A stretch of 64,000 bases of DNA, from NCBI GenBank assembly GCA_001312405.1, contig BBDR01000022.1, forward strand, positions 1-64,000. Reading direction: 5' to 3'. Made by a program: the position numbers and the translations under genes. Below are positions 9,250 to 19,537 of the stretch, one piece after another; the stretch's first letter is position 1, and every line of letters begins with the position of its first letter. Origin of the DNA: Clostridium sp. NkU-1. GTDB taxonomy: Bacteria > Bacillota_A > Clostridia > Lachnospirales > Lachnospiraceae. The notes beneath the pieces are model-generated. The model was not told the DNA's origin, ran no database searches, and saw nothing but the letters and a program-made list of their open reading frames with translations.

Positions 9250-11390
9250 ATGGATAACGGCATGGATAATATGCTTGATATGTATCTGTTTGAAACCAAT
9301 TCCCTCCTGGAGCAATTAGACGAGCTCCTGATAGAAGCCGAAAAAGCAGGAGATTTTACGGTGGATGACGTAAATGAAATCTTCCGCATTATGCACACTA
9401 TCAAGGGTTCTTCCGCTATGATGGAGTTTAACTCTCTGATGCAGATAGCTCATCGTATTGAAGATTTATTCTTTTTTATCCGTGAGAATGGTCTGGAATC
9501 CCTTGACAGTTCCCACAAAAGCACTCTTTTTGACTTAATGTTCCGATCTACTGATATGCTTCGCGCTGAAGTTTCAAAAGTGGAAAATAATGAGCCGCTT
9601 AGTGATAATGTCGACCATCTGACCCAAGAAATTAATAGCTTCTTAAAAAAAATCAGCGATGAAACTCCAGCCGCTGCCGGGGAAAAAGATCTTTCGGGCA
9701 CCTCCAGTCCCAAAGAAGCTTCCCAGCCGGCGCCGGTCATTTCAGCCCCGGTCTCTGTCTCCAGCCTGGAAGAAATCCGTCTGGACTTAGCAGAATGCCC
9801 GGACGATGCGGCTGCCTTTTCCTTCGCATCTTCTTTGATGAAGGCTGCGGAATGGAAAACCTTCGGGCTTTCATGATCATCAGCGCATTAAAAGAATCCG
9901 GTCTGGAATTCGGCTATTACCCTGCCGATGTGGAGACTAACAGCCAGAGCTGCGGACCTATTATTGAAAAAGGCTTTTCCTTACCTTCCAATCCCGTGAG
10001 GAAGCGGACTCAGCCATATCCCATATCAACAATATGAACAACATCCGTTCCTATGAACTGATTGAAAATCCACGTGCCAAGGCTGCTCACACTGCAGAAA
10101 AGCAGAATGCCACGGCCGTTTCAGCCCCATCTGCCGGTGAAACCACCCCGGCCCCCGGTTCTCCAGTTCCAGGAAGCGGCCATCCGATGCCTAACAAGCA
10201 GAATCTGATCAGCGTAAATCTGGCAAAGCTGGACAACCTGGTTGCAATCGTCGGTGAGATCGTCATTACGGAATCCATGGTGACTTCATCGCCTGAGATC
10301 CAGAATTTAAAGAACCTTGACAGCTTTTTAAAGGCCACAAGACAGCTTCGCAAGCTGACCGATGATTTACAGGACATTGTGATGTCCCTGCGCATGGTTC
10401 CTGTATCCGGCGTATTCCAGAAAATGAACCGAATTGTCCGGGACATGAAGCAAAAGCTGAAAAAAAGACGTGCGCTTAACCATTATCGGGGAAAATACAG
10501 AAGTTGACAAGTCCATCGTAGACAGCATCGGAGATCCCATCATGCACATTGTCCGCAATTCCATGGACCATGGAATAGAAGAGACTGCCGCAGAACGTAT
10601 TGCCGCAGGAAAAAATCCTCAGGGAGAACTGACTCTCTCCGCAAGCCACACCACCAACGAAGTCATCATTACCATCAGCGATGACGGAAAGGGCGTGAAT
10701 CCGGCAGCAATTCTTGCAAAAGCAAAGAAAAACGGCATTCTCACCAAACCGGAAAGCGAATATTCTCAAAAAGAAATCTTAAGTCTTCTTCTGGCTCCCG
10801 GCTTTTCAACCAATGAAGTAGTCACTGAATTTTCCGGCCGGGGAGTTGGCATGGATGTAGTTAAGAAAAATGTAGAAAATATTGGAGGCACCATAAGTAT
10901 TTCCAGTGAATTAGGCAAGGGCATGTGCACTACTTTGAAAATCCCCCTTACCATGGCAATTGTGGATGGTATGGAGATCTCAGTGGGAAAATCAGTCTTT
11001 ACTATTCCGATTGCGAATATCCGTCAGTCCTTTAAGGTGAAGAATGAGGAAGTGATCTATGATACGGCAGGTAATGAGATCGTTAAGTGCATGAATCAGT
11101 TCTATCCCATCATCCGCATTCACAGACTTTATAATATTGAAACCGAGATTACAAGCATTGAAGATGGAATTCTGGTTTGGGTGGAATCCGGTGACAAATC
11201 TTACTGCCTCTTTGTCGATGAACTCTTAGGAGAACAGCAGGTTGTTGTAAAACCTCTCCCGGTATTCTTAAACAGCTTTAATGTTAAGGATTCCGGTATC
11301 AGCGGCTGTACCATTCTTGGTGATGGCAGTATCAGCATCATATTAGACGTTTTAAACCTGCATGCCGCATCACAAAATCAGTACTATTAA
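9250..11390 (+). CDS. cheA: Chemotaxis histidine kinase CheA
   Basis: Receives receptor signals through CheW and phosphorylates CheY, CheB and CheV. Domains in order: HPt with the phospho-His in IMHTIKGSSAMM (about 45), CheY-binding P2 (about 180-260), dimerisation P3 (LAKLDNLVAIVGE), HATPase with the N box in IVRNSMDHGIEE, DDGKG and GRGVGMDVV, and a C-terminal CheW-like P5. Three indels (T-runs 9817-9820 and 9975-9978, A-run 10460-10466) break the frame; the repaired protein is about 713 residues. It leads the cheA-W-R-B cluster. Confidence 0.92.
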
Positions 11391-11398
11391 TGAAAATA

Positions 11399-11434
11399 CC
11401 CACGGGGTATACCTTTAAGCCCAGAAAGTGTGGG
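11399..11434 (+). ncRNA. RNA motif copy A (leader of cheW)
   Basis: Outer stem CCCAC (11399-11403) with GTGGG (11430-11434). Inside is GGGG-TATACCTTTAAG-CCC followed by AGAAAG. The core matches the copies upstream of cheB and fliR, while the outer stem differs in sequence and still pairs. It lies in the 71-base cheA-cheW gap, 27 bases before the cheW start. Confidence 0.5.
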
Positions 11435-11461
11435 CAGCCGAATTGAATTGGAGGAATACAA

Positions 11462-11932
11462 ATGCCAGCAGAAAATACAGCTACATCCGAAGTTTTTACT
11501 TCTGCGCAGACAGAAGCCACGGAACGTTATTTAACCTTCCGTACAGAGAACCTGACCTTTGGTGTGAGCACCAATTATATTATTGAAATCATCACCAACC
11601 ATACCATTACTGCTATGCCTATGGTGCCAGGCTATGTAAAGGGAATCATCAACTTAAGAGGGCAGATCGTTCCCATCATGGATATCCGGTCAAGACTTGG
11701 CAAACCGGACATTGAATATACCAGCTCAAGCTGTATCATTGTTTTAAATGTGGATTCTGTTTTTATAGGAATCATCGTGGATTCTGTGGAGCAGGTTCTT
11801 GATATTGACTATTCCAGAATCTCACCGGTTCCGGCCAATAACCGGGAAGAACTGGTCAGCGGCATGATATCCGTTTCGGATAACCACATTGTCCTTCTTC
11901 TGGATTGCGAAGCCTTAGTCAATAACTCATAA
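11462..11932 (+). CDS. cheW: Chemotaxis coupling protein CheW
   Basis: A 156-residue CheW domain with a short Ala/Thr-rich N-terminal lead. Family features: YLTFRTENLTFGVSTNYI, the GYVKGIINLRGQIVPIMDI block and IGIIVDSVEQVLDI. It bridges chemoreceptors and the P5 domain of CheA. The frame is intact. The ATG follows TTGGAGGAATACAA. The gene is preceded by RNA motif copy A and followed 14 bases later by cheR. Confidence 0.93.
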   Translation: MPAENTATSEVFTSAQTEATERYLTFRTENLTFGVSTNYIIEIITNHTITAMPMVPGYVKGIINLRGQIVPIMDIRSRLGKPDIEYTSSSCIIVLNVDSVFIGIIVDSVEQVLDIDYSRISPVPANNREELVSGMISVSDNHIVLLLDCEALVNNS

Positions 11933-11946
11933 AGGATGGCCGCCCT

Positions 11947-12762
11947 ATGTTAACTATTTCGCAGCATGATTTCATGCGACTGGTGGATTTCATGAAAAAA
12001 AATTACGGAATCGACTTGTCTAAAAAGATGCAGCTCATTATGGGAAGATTGTCAAACACCATCATTTCCATGGGATACACTTCCTTCACAGATTATGTAG
12101 ATCACATTCTTTCATCAAAGAATCAGGCTGATCTGGAAATAATGCTCAACAAGCTTACAACCAACTACACCTACTTTATGCGGGAAGAGGCTCATTTTAA
12201 CTTTTTTCAGAATACTGTTCTTCCTAATTTAATAAATACAAAAAAAGAATAAAGTTTTAAGTATTTGGAGTGCCGGCTGTTCTTCTGGCGAAGAACCTTA
12301 TACCATTTCCATGATCATCAAGGATACCCTGGGGGCCCAGGCCGCCCTCTGGGACACCAGGGTCCTTGCCACGGATATTTCTCAGAATGCCTTAAAAGCT
12401 GCAAAGGAAGCGGTGTATGATGAGGATTCTTTAAAGAACTTATCTCCTGGGTGGATATCCAAATACTTTGTCAAAACCCCGGAGCAGGGATTGTATTCCG
12501 TAGCTCCGGCAATTAAATCAAATGTAATTTTCCAGACCTTCAATCTTATGGACCCCATTCGGTTCCGATTGAAGTTTGATATTATTTTTTTGCAGGAATG
12601 TCATGATTTATTTTGATCAGAATACCAAAGATGGGCTGATTCAGCGATTCTATGACGCAACTGCCCCAGGTGGATACTTATTTATTGGTCACTCTGAAAC
12701 AATCAACAAAGAAAAAAACACCTTACCGGTACTTAATGCCGGCTACTTACCGAAAAGAATGA
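11947..12762 (+). CDS. cheR: Chemotaxis protein methyltransferase CheR
   Basis: Methylates receptor glutamates with S-adenosylmethionine. It has the N-terminal helical domain (1-75), then the Rossmann domain with WSAGCSSGEEPYT (SAM loop), the ATDIS acidic motif and FCRNVMIYFD, and an expected C-terminal PYRYLMPATYRKE end after correction. Indels at A-run 12240-12246, T-run 12585-12591 and A-run 12712-12718 break it; the repaired length is about 272 residues. It follows cheW by 14 bases. Confidence 0.9.
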
Positions 12763-12767
12763 TCTGC

Positions 12768-12822
12768 GTAATATAAAATCTATTTACTGTCTCTCCATTT
12801 CAGTAAATGGATTTTATATTAC
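12768..12822 (+). terminator. Long AT-rich hairpin after cheR (possible terminator)
   Basis: A 22-bp stem with one G-U pair: GTAATATAAAATC then TATTTACTG (12768-12789) pairs with CAGTAAATGG then ATTTTATATTAC (12801-12822). It starts six bases after the cheR stop. No uninterrupted T tract follows, so termination is likely but partial, or it may be an mRNA 3' end or processing site. Confidence 0.45.
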
Positions 12823-13006
12823 ACGGATTTTGGGCTGCGGTTCGACGAGTCAGCGGCGAATCAATGTTCTATCCGCCAAAGGTTGAAAGAAAAAAAGCTT
12901 TCAGCTTGAATTTATGAATCAGCCGGATATGCAAACATATTCCCTTGATTCACCAGTATACAATTATATATGGCATAGCTGAACTGTAACGACTTATGAA
13001 CGTAAT
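12823..13006 (+). other. Long cheR-cheB intergenic region with hairpins and weak promoter
   Basis: This is the first part of a 336-base gap. It holds two small hairpins, including GTTGAAAG/CTTTCAGC at 12882-12905, and a weak sigma-A-like pair TTGATT (12945-12950), 16 bases, TATATG. No reading frame is convincing. It suggests that cheB has its own transcript start and an extended leader. Confidence 0.35.
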
Positions 13007-13069
13007 CTCTTTCGGGTATCCCTTTATGCCCGATAAAGTGAGGCAGCTCTGCCAATAAAACGTGGGCAG
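13007..13069 (+). ncRNA. RNA motif copy B (leader of cheB), two hairpins
   Basis: The core CGGG-TATCCCTTTATG-CCCG-ATAAAG (13013-13038) matches copies A and C. The outer stem is CTCTTT (13007-13012) with AAGTGAG (13036-13042) and is imperfect. A second hairpin, CTGCC/GGCAG (13049-13069), ends 16 bases before the ribosome binding site ACAGGAGG, which also occurs in copy C. Confidence 0.5.
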
Positions 13070-13098
13070 GCAAAAAGAAATAACAGGAGGAATAAATT

Positions 13099-14145
13099 AT
13101 GGCCAATAAAATCCGGGTTTTCATAGTAGATGATTCCCTGCTGTTTCGCAAGGTATTAATGGATAATCTCTCTCAAAATCCTAATATAGAAGTGATCGGA
13201 TATGCTGTTGATGCATTTGACGCGGAACGTAAGATTCCTGTACTTAAACCAGACGTAGTAACACTTGATGTGGAGATGCCCATGGTCAATGGTATTGAGT
13301 TTGTAAAAAAACTTCTTCCCAAACACCCGGTTCCAGTCATTTTAGTCTCTTCTCTTAATTTAAACGTGTTTGAAGCCCTTTCTGCAGGCGCTGTGGACTT
13401 TGTAAGAAAACCTGACTTATCCAGCAGCAATACTGCCAGCACATTTTTAAATACACTGATCAGCAAAATCTTTATTGCTTCCCGTGCTGTCATCAAGGTC
13501 CCCGCTTCTACCCCTCCTCCCCTTGAACCTGGTAAGCCTGCTGTGGGAAAAATGACCTTTTCCATGAATGCCTGCAATACCATTATTGCCATAGGCGCTT
13601 CTACAGGCGGAACAGAAGCCACTCTCCAGGTGCTTAAAGACCTTCCTGCGGACACACCCGGTATTGTGGTCACCCAGCATATGCCGGAGGGCTTTACCAA
13701 AATGTATGCAGACCGTTTAAACAGGCTCTGCGCCATGAACGTAAAAGAAGCCCAAAGCGGGGATACCATAGAAAGGGGCCAGGTGCTGATCGCTCCCGGC
13801 GACTTACAGATGAAGGTAGTGAAAATGGGCAGCCGTTACACGGTAAACTGCTATTCCGGTGAAAAGGTAAGCGGGCACCGTCCTTCCGTGGATGTTCTTT
13901 TCCAGTCCGTAGCCGACACGGCCGGGGCCTCCTCCGTGGGGATCATTATGACCGGAATGGGGCGTGATGGGGCCGACGGACTTCTTAAGATGAAAAAAAA
14001 GGGAGCCTTTACCATTGGACAGGATGCGGATAGCTGCGTTGTTTACGGAATGCCAATGGTAGCCTACAACATAGGAGCTGTCACCAGACAGGTACCCTGT
14101 GCAAATATAGCAGGCGTCCTGATGAAGCATCTAAGTTCTCTTTAA
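13099..14145 (+). CDS. cheB: Chemotaxis protein-glutamate methylesterase CheB
   Basis: Demethylates receptors and provides negative feedback. Receiver domain 1-120 (VDDSLLF, VTLDVEMPMVNG, LVSSL, DFVRKP), linker 125-155, then the methylesterase domain with nucleophile Ser in IGASTGGTEA, His in VTQHMPEGF and Asp in GMGRDGADG. At 348 residues it is a normal, intact CheB. The start follows ACAGGAGGAATAAATT. Its long upstream gap and RNA motif suggest separate control from cheR. Confidence 0.95.
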   Translation: MANKIRVFIVDDSLLFRKVLMDNLSQNPNIEVIGYAVDAFDAERKIPVLKPDVVTLDVEMPMVNGIEFVKKLLPKHPVPVILVSSLNLNVFEALSAGAVDFVRKPDLSSSNTASTFLNTLISKIFIASRAVIKVPASTPPPLEPGKPAVGKMTFSMNACNTIIAIGASTGGTEATLQVLKDLPADTPGIVVTQHMPEGFTKMYADRLNRLCAMNVKEAQSGDTIERGQVLIAPGDLQMKVVKMGSRYTVNCYSGEKVSGHRPSVDVLFQSVADTAGASSVGIIMTGMGRDGADGLLKMKKKGAFTIGQDADSCVVYGMPMVAYNIGAVTRQVPCANIAGVLMKHLSSL

Positions 14146-14168
14146 TTAAGAAAGTTCTGTTCCCGAAG

Positions 14169-14195
14169 TTAATATTTTCTCAAAACTGACGATAT
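14169..14195 (+). promoter_or_regulatory. Sigma-28-type promoter of the flgM late operon
   Basis: TTAA (14169-14172), 15-base spacer, GACGATAT (14188-14195), compared with TAAA-N15-GCCGATAT. It lies 180 bases upstream of flgM in an otherwise gene-free 231-base gap, where a class 3 flagellar promoter is expected. Confidence 0.55.
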
Positions 14196-14376
14196 TATAG
14201 ATGTAATAAAAAAATTTTCGTGGCATGGTTTTCTTAATAACAATAAACAAAAGCGCTGCCTGAATCTTATTCATAATATCTATAATGGGTACTTAGGTCA
14301 TTTAGAAAATCAGCCGTTTGATATGCCGCCAGGCAAATCGAACTTCCTTATAAACTTCTTAGAAAGGAGTAAATAA

Positions 14377-14700
14377 ATGCGTATTTCACAGAACTATTAC
14401 AGTACGCGGTATAATACCTCCATGACACGGCAGAACCAGGATCAAAACGAAATCAGCCTTTCTGAATCCGGTAAGAACAATTACGATGCAATCACCATCC
14501 GTTCCGCTCCCCAGGAAGCAATGGATACCAAATTCATCTCAACCCTCAAAGATGCCCTTATGAAAGAAATTAAACAGACCGCATCAGAAGAAAAGCTGAA
14601 CCGCTTAAGACAGAAGATTGAGGACGGAACCTATCAGGTGGATGCCAACAAGATCGCCGAAAGGATTCTTTTATACAAAGGAGAAGATTTTCATGAATGA
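14377..14700 (+). CDS. flgM: Anti-sigma-28 factor FlgM
   Basis: A 107-residue protein, polar and probably disordered over its N-terminal half. Its C-terminal helices end in YQVDANKIAERIL, the conserved sigma-binding and export motif. It holds SigD inactive until the hook is complete, then is secreted. The start follows AGAAAGGAGT. It overlaps flgN by 8 bases, so the anti-sigma factor and the chaperone are coupled. Confidence 0.9.
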   Translation: MRISQNYYSTRYNTSMTRQNQDQNEISLSESGKNNYDAITIRSAPQEAMDTKFISTLKDALMKEIKQTASEEKLNRLRQKIEDGTYQVDANKIAERILLYKGEDFHE

Positions 14701-15120
14701 TTTTATCGCAGTTATTGAGGATATGATCCAGCTTTTTCAGGACCTGGTTTCAGTTGAACAGGTAAAGCTGGAGGCCGCTAAAAAAAACCGGGTCACTTAT
14801 GTGGAAGATTGCATGAACAAGGAACAGGCCGCCATATTAAAGCTGAGAGGCTTGATAAAAAGCGGGAGGATTGCCAGGAGCAGCTTGGAATGAAGGGTGA
14901 TACCTTTCAGCAGATCCTTTCAAAAGTCTCAGAGGACGACAGCCGTAACCGGCTGAAAGAACTGTTTGACAGACTTTCCCGCCAGGTCAGGCTGTTTCAG
15001 GAAATAAGTGATGCTGCAAGAACCATGATTGAACTCAATCTTCACATGATAGACAAAGCCATTCAGAATTCTCAAAGGGAAATGGCTCCAGACAAAGCAA
15101 AATGGGAGGGATTAATATGA
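14693..15120 (+). CDS. flgN: FlgN-family export chaperone
   Basis: An all-helical protein of about 142 residues that should escort the hook-filament junction proteins FlgK and FlgL, encoded immediately downstream. Helices MNDFIAVIEDMIQLFQDLV and the heptad-rich C-terminus fit FlgN. The frame is broken near 14849, where one G is missing. It overlaps flgM (ATGAATGA) at its start and flgK (ATGA) at its end. Confidence 0.8.
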
Positions 15121-17137
15121 CACGCTCTACTTTTTCTGGCTTTACTATTGCCCAACTGGCCATGACTGCCAGCCAGCGGGCTATTGACGTGACCGGACAG
15201 AATATAGCAAATATTAACACAAAGGGTTACACCAGACAGAGGGTGGATTTAATAAGCTTTAATACAAGAGGCGCGGATAACACAAGCACAGGGCCTGGTT
15301 CTAAAATAGGTTACGGCGTTCATATTACCGGCATTTCCCAGATAAGGGATCCCTTTTTAGATGTTCAGTTCCGGAATCAGATTGCCAAGGTGGGAACAGC
15401 AGATGCAAAACAGGCTACCTTGGATCAATTAGCGGATATTTTTGATGAGACTGATAAAGATGCACTAAAAACAGCGCTCAGTTCATTAAGCTCCAGCCTT
15501 GATGAACTGGCCTCTAGAGCAAACAGCAGCGAGAATGACAGCATTGTCCGTTCCAGGGCTCAGATCCTTGTAAATTACATCCATCAAAAGGCCGCCGACC
15601 TTAAAAGTGTTCGGGAGGAAACCATCAATGGCCTGGAAAGTACGGATATCCCTGCCATCAACAGTCTCCTTTCTGACATCGGAGAGTTAAACGACGCCAT
15701 CTGGAAGAGCCAGGTACAGGGCAATCCCTCTCTTGAACTTTTGGATCAGCGAAATGAAAAATTCGATGAACTTGCCGGTTATCTTCCCATCACTGTAACT
15801 TACAAGGATGTGGTCGTTGCCACAGGAACTAAATTTGAGTATCCGGTTATAAAATTCAAAGGCAGTGATGGCATGACTTATCCTCTTACTGCAGGAGAAC
15901 ACGGCCAAAATGTCGCTTTATTTTCTATGGAACGAAACAAAGGAATAAATGGAGAGCCGGATGGTACGGTCTCCATATCATTAATTCCTGCCAGTGATTT
16001 CCCTGAAAGCGCGGATGTAAGCACTCTGAAAACGGATATTACCGCTTATCTGAAAGAGGGAACTTTAAAAGGAACTGTGGATGTATTGAATAAATCGGGA
16101 GAAATGGACAACCCTTCCACAGATTTCAGAGGAATCGGATATTACGAAAAATCCTTTGAAGCTTTTGTCCAGACCTTTGCAAAGACCTTTAATCAACTGA
16201 ATGTAAATACGAAACCTTATACCGGAGTGACTTTGCTGCCGGATATGGGCACAGCATCAAAGGACTCTGCTACTGGAGAAGCAGTATTCAGTATGGATTT
16301 CTCAAAGACGACCGGAAACTTCTTAAGAGGAGAAACCATTACAGTTAATGGCACGACTTATACATTTGGCAGCGGTGCAAATGATATACCCATTGGAGCA
16401 ACTCTTGAGGATAGTATAAACAACCTGGTCACAAAATTGAATGACCCGTCATCTAATCTAAACATGCTGGTGGATGGCAACAGTGAAGCCGGTGCATGGT
16501 CCTATGTTTCCGGAAAGCTGGAATGGCGTAGTACCAGTGCCGTATCAACGGATGTGGACAGTATCAAGAACCTTGATGGAACAGATATATCCCTTGGCTA
16601 TAAAGCAAATCCTGTCAATATCAGAAACTTTGATTTGTTCCAGACCTCTGATGGAAGCAGCCGTTTTACCGCCAGCAACATTAAAATATCCGATGACTGG
16701 ATGAACAACACCATTCACATCATCCCCTCTCATGATGAGGATGCGGGTTCCACTGCCAATGACAACATTTTAAAAATGCTGAAAGCCTTGAGTGATGAGC
16801 GGGTTTTCAAATATGAATACACCTATAAGGACAACAACGGAGTTGCCCAGACCGGATATATTACCCATTATACCGGAAGCTTTTTCCAGTGCTACTCTAA
16901 CCTGGAAAATACTCAGGGTATTGACAGTTCCGCCAATAAAGCAATCCTTGATAACCACATATCTGTTCTACAGCAGACTGCAGACAGCAAGGATGAGGTA
17001 TCAGGTGTTTCTTTAGATGAGGAAGGCATCAACCTGATGCAGTACCAAAGATCCTTTTCGCTGCCGCCCGTCTAATGACAACCCTTGACGAAGCACTGAA
17101 TACATTAATAAACAATACCGGCATCGTAGGACGATAG
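15117..17137 (+). CDS. flgK: Hook-associated protein 1 FlgK
   Basis: First hook-filament junction protein. The rod-hook signature is at the N-terminus (AIDVTGQNIANINTKGYTRQRV), the variable domain spans about 170-560, and the C-terminal coil reads LMTTLDEALNTLIN. About 673 residues after adding one T in the run near 17057. The start ATG overlaps the flgN stop and follows GGGAGGG. flgL follows 10 bases later. Confidence 0.93.
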
Positions 17138-17147
17138 GAGGTTTCCA

Positions 17148-18159
17148 ATGAGAATTTCAACCAATGCGATTATACGGAATTATAAAAGCAATCTTGCAGC
17201 TTCCATAGCCAATTTAAATAAATCCAGAGACCATGTTATGACTCAGCGAAGCTTTAACCGCGTTGCAGAGGATCCTGCATCTGCAGCCCGCGCCTCCCAG
17301 CTTCACCGCAAATATTACAAGAATCTGGATAATTTAAGCACCTTATCGGATGTTCAGTCCCGTCAGGATGGACAGGAAGATGCCCTCATGCAGATATCCA
17401 ATGCTATGAAAACCATTAGTTCTGATTATAACATACAGGCTATGAGCGGCGACAAGCAGACCCCGGAAGCGCGGGAGACCTTTGCCGCTGCCATTCGTCA
17501 GTTTCAAAAATCCATGGCTTTAAGCCTTAACTCCACCTATGAAGACACATTTTTATTTGCCGGAGCAGACGGAGAGAATCCGCCCTTTGTGCTGTCTGAG
17601 GATGGGAAAAGCCTTACTTACCGGGGAATTGATGTGAATGCCGCACCAGGTAGCCAGGATTATAAAGATCTTACTAAATTATCCAAAGAAACCCTTTATG
17701 TTGACTTAGGGATGGGCCTTTCTCTCGATGGCATTGACCGTGTCGTGCCTTCCAGTGCATTTAACTTTCTCTTCCCGCATAAAAGCCATTGGATTCGGAA
17801 AAGATGCGGATGGATTGAGCGATAATGCCATTGTATTAGCCGGCCAGCTGGCTGATGCCCTGGAGGCAGATGATTTTGATACAGAGGCTTATGGTAAGCT
17901 TATGAACAAGTTTAAAGACTTAGGAACCAAGGTATTAAATGAAGTCACGAATCTGGGCGTTAAATCAGAATTCTTAAATACAACAAAGGACCGGCTTGAA
18001 AATAACGATATTTCTCTGCAAGAACAGATGTTAAAGGTGGAAGGAATGGACCCTGCTGCTGCTATTACCGATTACATGTGGAATCAGTACGCATACAATG
18101 CCGCCCTTAAGGTAGGAACCAGCATCTTATCTCCATCTTTTATCGATTTCATGAAGTAA
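17148..18159 (+). CDS. flgL: Hook-associated protein 3 FlgL
   Basis: Second junction protein, flagellin-like at both ends: MRISTNAIIRNYKSNLAASI, the RVAEDPASAARA box near residue 45, and a C-terminal helix ending in SILSPSFIDFMK. About 337 residues once a single missing base near 17778 is restored. The ribosome binding site is ATAGGAGG. The gene precedes DUF6470 and fliW, as in Bacillus. Confidence 0.92.
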
Positions 18160-18180
18160 AATTGATGGAGGTGTGTTATA

Positions 18181-18790
18181 ATGGAAACATTGCTAAAGAT
18201 TACTACCATACCTATTGAATACGAACTGAAAATCCATAGAGCAAGGTTGGAATATTCTAGTTCTAAGTCTGAACTGATAGCCAACAGAATCAAGGGCGGC
18301 CTGACCATAAAAAAATCGCCCGATCAAATTACAACTGGATACGTACGATGCACGTAATTCAGTCTGCCCTACTACTATGGAAAGCGTTCGCCAGGCCGCT
18401 GCCAAGGGCAAGTCCGCAGCCATGGAGGCTACTGCTACATATGCAAAGGAAGGTGCCATGTTGTTAGACCCAAAGATTACAAATCCCCTGGATCAGATAT
18501 TCAGCCAGCGTGCGTCGCAGCCTACGGGAGAATTCGGATTACGTTTTCTTCCCACTACAGGCCCTGATATCGAATGGTCTGATCCTGATTTATCCATGCA
18601 ATACCAAATGGATAAATTAAGTTTTGACATGAAGGTAGCAAATGGAAATTTTGAGTTTATACCGGGAAATGTTGAGTTATCTATCACTCAGATGCCTGAC
18701 GTGAATATTGAATATATCGGCAAGCCTCTTTATGTTCCGCCCAGCGCGGCCAGTTACTTCAATCATACTCCGGTAGATATTCTCGCTTAA
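18181..18790 (+). CDS. DUF6470 family protein (YviE-like)
   Basis: About 203 residues after removing one A from the run 18309-18315. The family is known only from its conserved position between flgL and fliW; its molecular role is not established. Visible features are the N-terminal LLKITTIPIEYELKIHRARL segment, a conserved-looking DTYDARNSV turn, and a C-terminus rich in Pro and aromatic residues. The start follows GATGGAGGTGTG. Confidence 0.8.
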
Positions 18791-18811
18791 TCCTGTATTC
18801 TGGAGGTATTT

Positions 18812-19259
18812 ATGGAAATCAATACACAATATTTTGGCAAGATTTCCTGTTCAGAAAAAGAATTCATACATTTTTCTGACGGGCTGTTTGGTTTTACTGA
18901 CTTAAAAAAATTATGTTCCTCTGGCCTTTCAGGAGAACAGCGATGCTTTGATCTGCCTGCAGTCCGTAGATGATCCACGCGTTTCCTTTATTCTTATGAA
19001 TCCATTCCAGTTTTATGAGAAATACGAACCGGAATTATCGGAAGAGGATCAAAAACTTTTAAAAATTGCAGACAGCGAGGATAAGGTTTCTTATTATGTT
19101 ATCAGCGTGATCCATGACCCCATGGAAAACAGCACGGTAAATTTAAAGGCTCCTATTGCGGTAAATACAGAAACCCGGGAAGCCAGACAGATAATTTTGG
19201 ATAATCCCCTTTACCGTTTCCGTCATCCGCTTAAGGATTTTACGAAAAAGGGGGATTAG
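18812..19259 (+). CDS. fliW: Flagellar assembly factor FliW
   Basis: FliW binds flagellin and, when free, antagonises CsrA, so flagellin translation follows secretion. Family blocks are IHFSDGLFGF at the N-terminus, the FILMNPFQFYEKYEPEL block after it, and APIAVNTETREARQIIL with a C-terminal YRFRHPL. About 149 residues. The A-run 18904-18910 carries one extra base. The start follows CTGGAGG, and csrA begins one base after the stop. Confidence 0.92.
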
Positions 19260-19260
19260 T

Positions 19261-19514
19261 ATGCTGATTCTTCAAAGAAAAAAATAACCAGTCTCTTACT
19301 ATTGGTGACAATATAACTGTTACAATTGTCGAGATTGGAAATGACTGGGTAAAGTTAGCGATCGATGCACCAAAGGAAATTTCAATTCTTCGTACAGAGT
19401 TATTGGAAGCTGTCTCGGCCAATCAGGAGGCCGCTTCCTCTCATCTGAACGCAGGCTCTATTTCCAAAATCAAGGACTTGATGAGCCAGTCAAAAAAACA
19501 GCGGAAATACCTGA
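19261..19514 (+). CDS. csrA: Translational regulator CsrA
   Basis: A small RNA-binding dimer that represses flagellin translation and is countered by FliW. The first strand reads MLILQRKNNQSLTIGDNITV after removing one A from 19278-19284. The core continues WVKLAIDAPKEISILRTEL. The tail after residue 55 is polar and ends at the TGA inside the terminator stem, if one A of the 19492-19498 run is also removed. About 83 residues. No flagellin leader target is present in this window. Confidence 0.9.
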
Positions 19515-19537
19515 TATTATTTAGGTATTTCCGCTGT
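19498..19537. terminator. Bidirectional intrinsic terminator between csrA and the nucleotidyltransferase
   Basis: Perfect 15-bp stem ACAGCGGAAATACCT / AGGTATTTCCGCTGT with a 10-base loop. It is preceded by an A-run (a T-run on the minus strand) and followed by CTTTTCTTCTTTTT. Both convergent genes have their stop codons inside the hairpin. Confidence 0.9.

Noticed and set aside
11404..11425. Intrinsic terminator in the cheA-cheW gap
   Set aside because: The hairpin has no T tract, and its core recurs upstream of cheB and fliR; a regulatory motif fits better.
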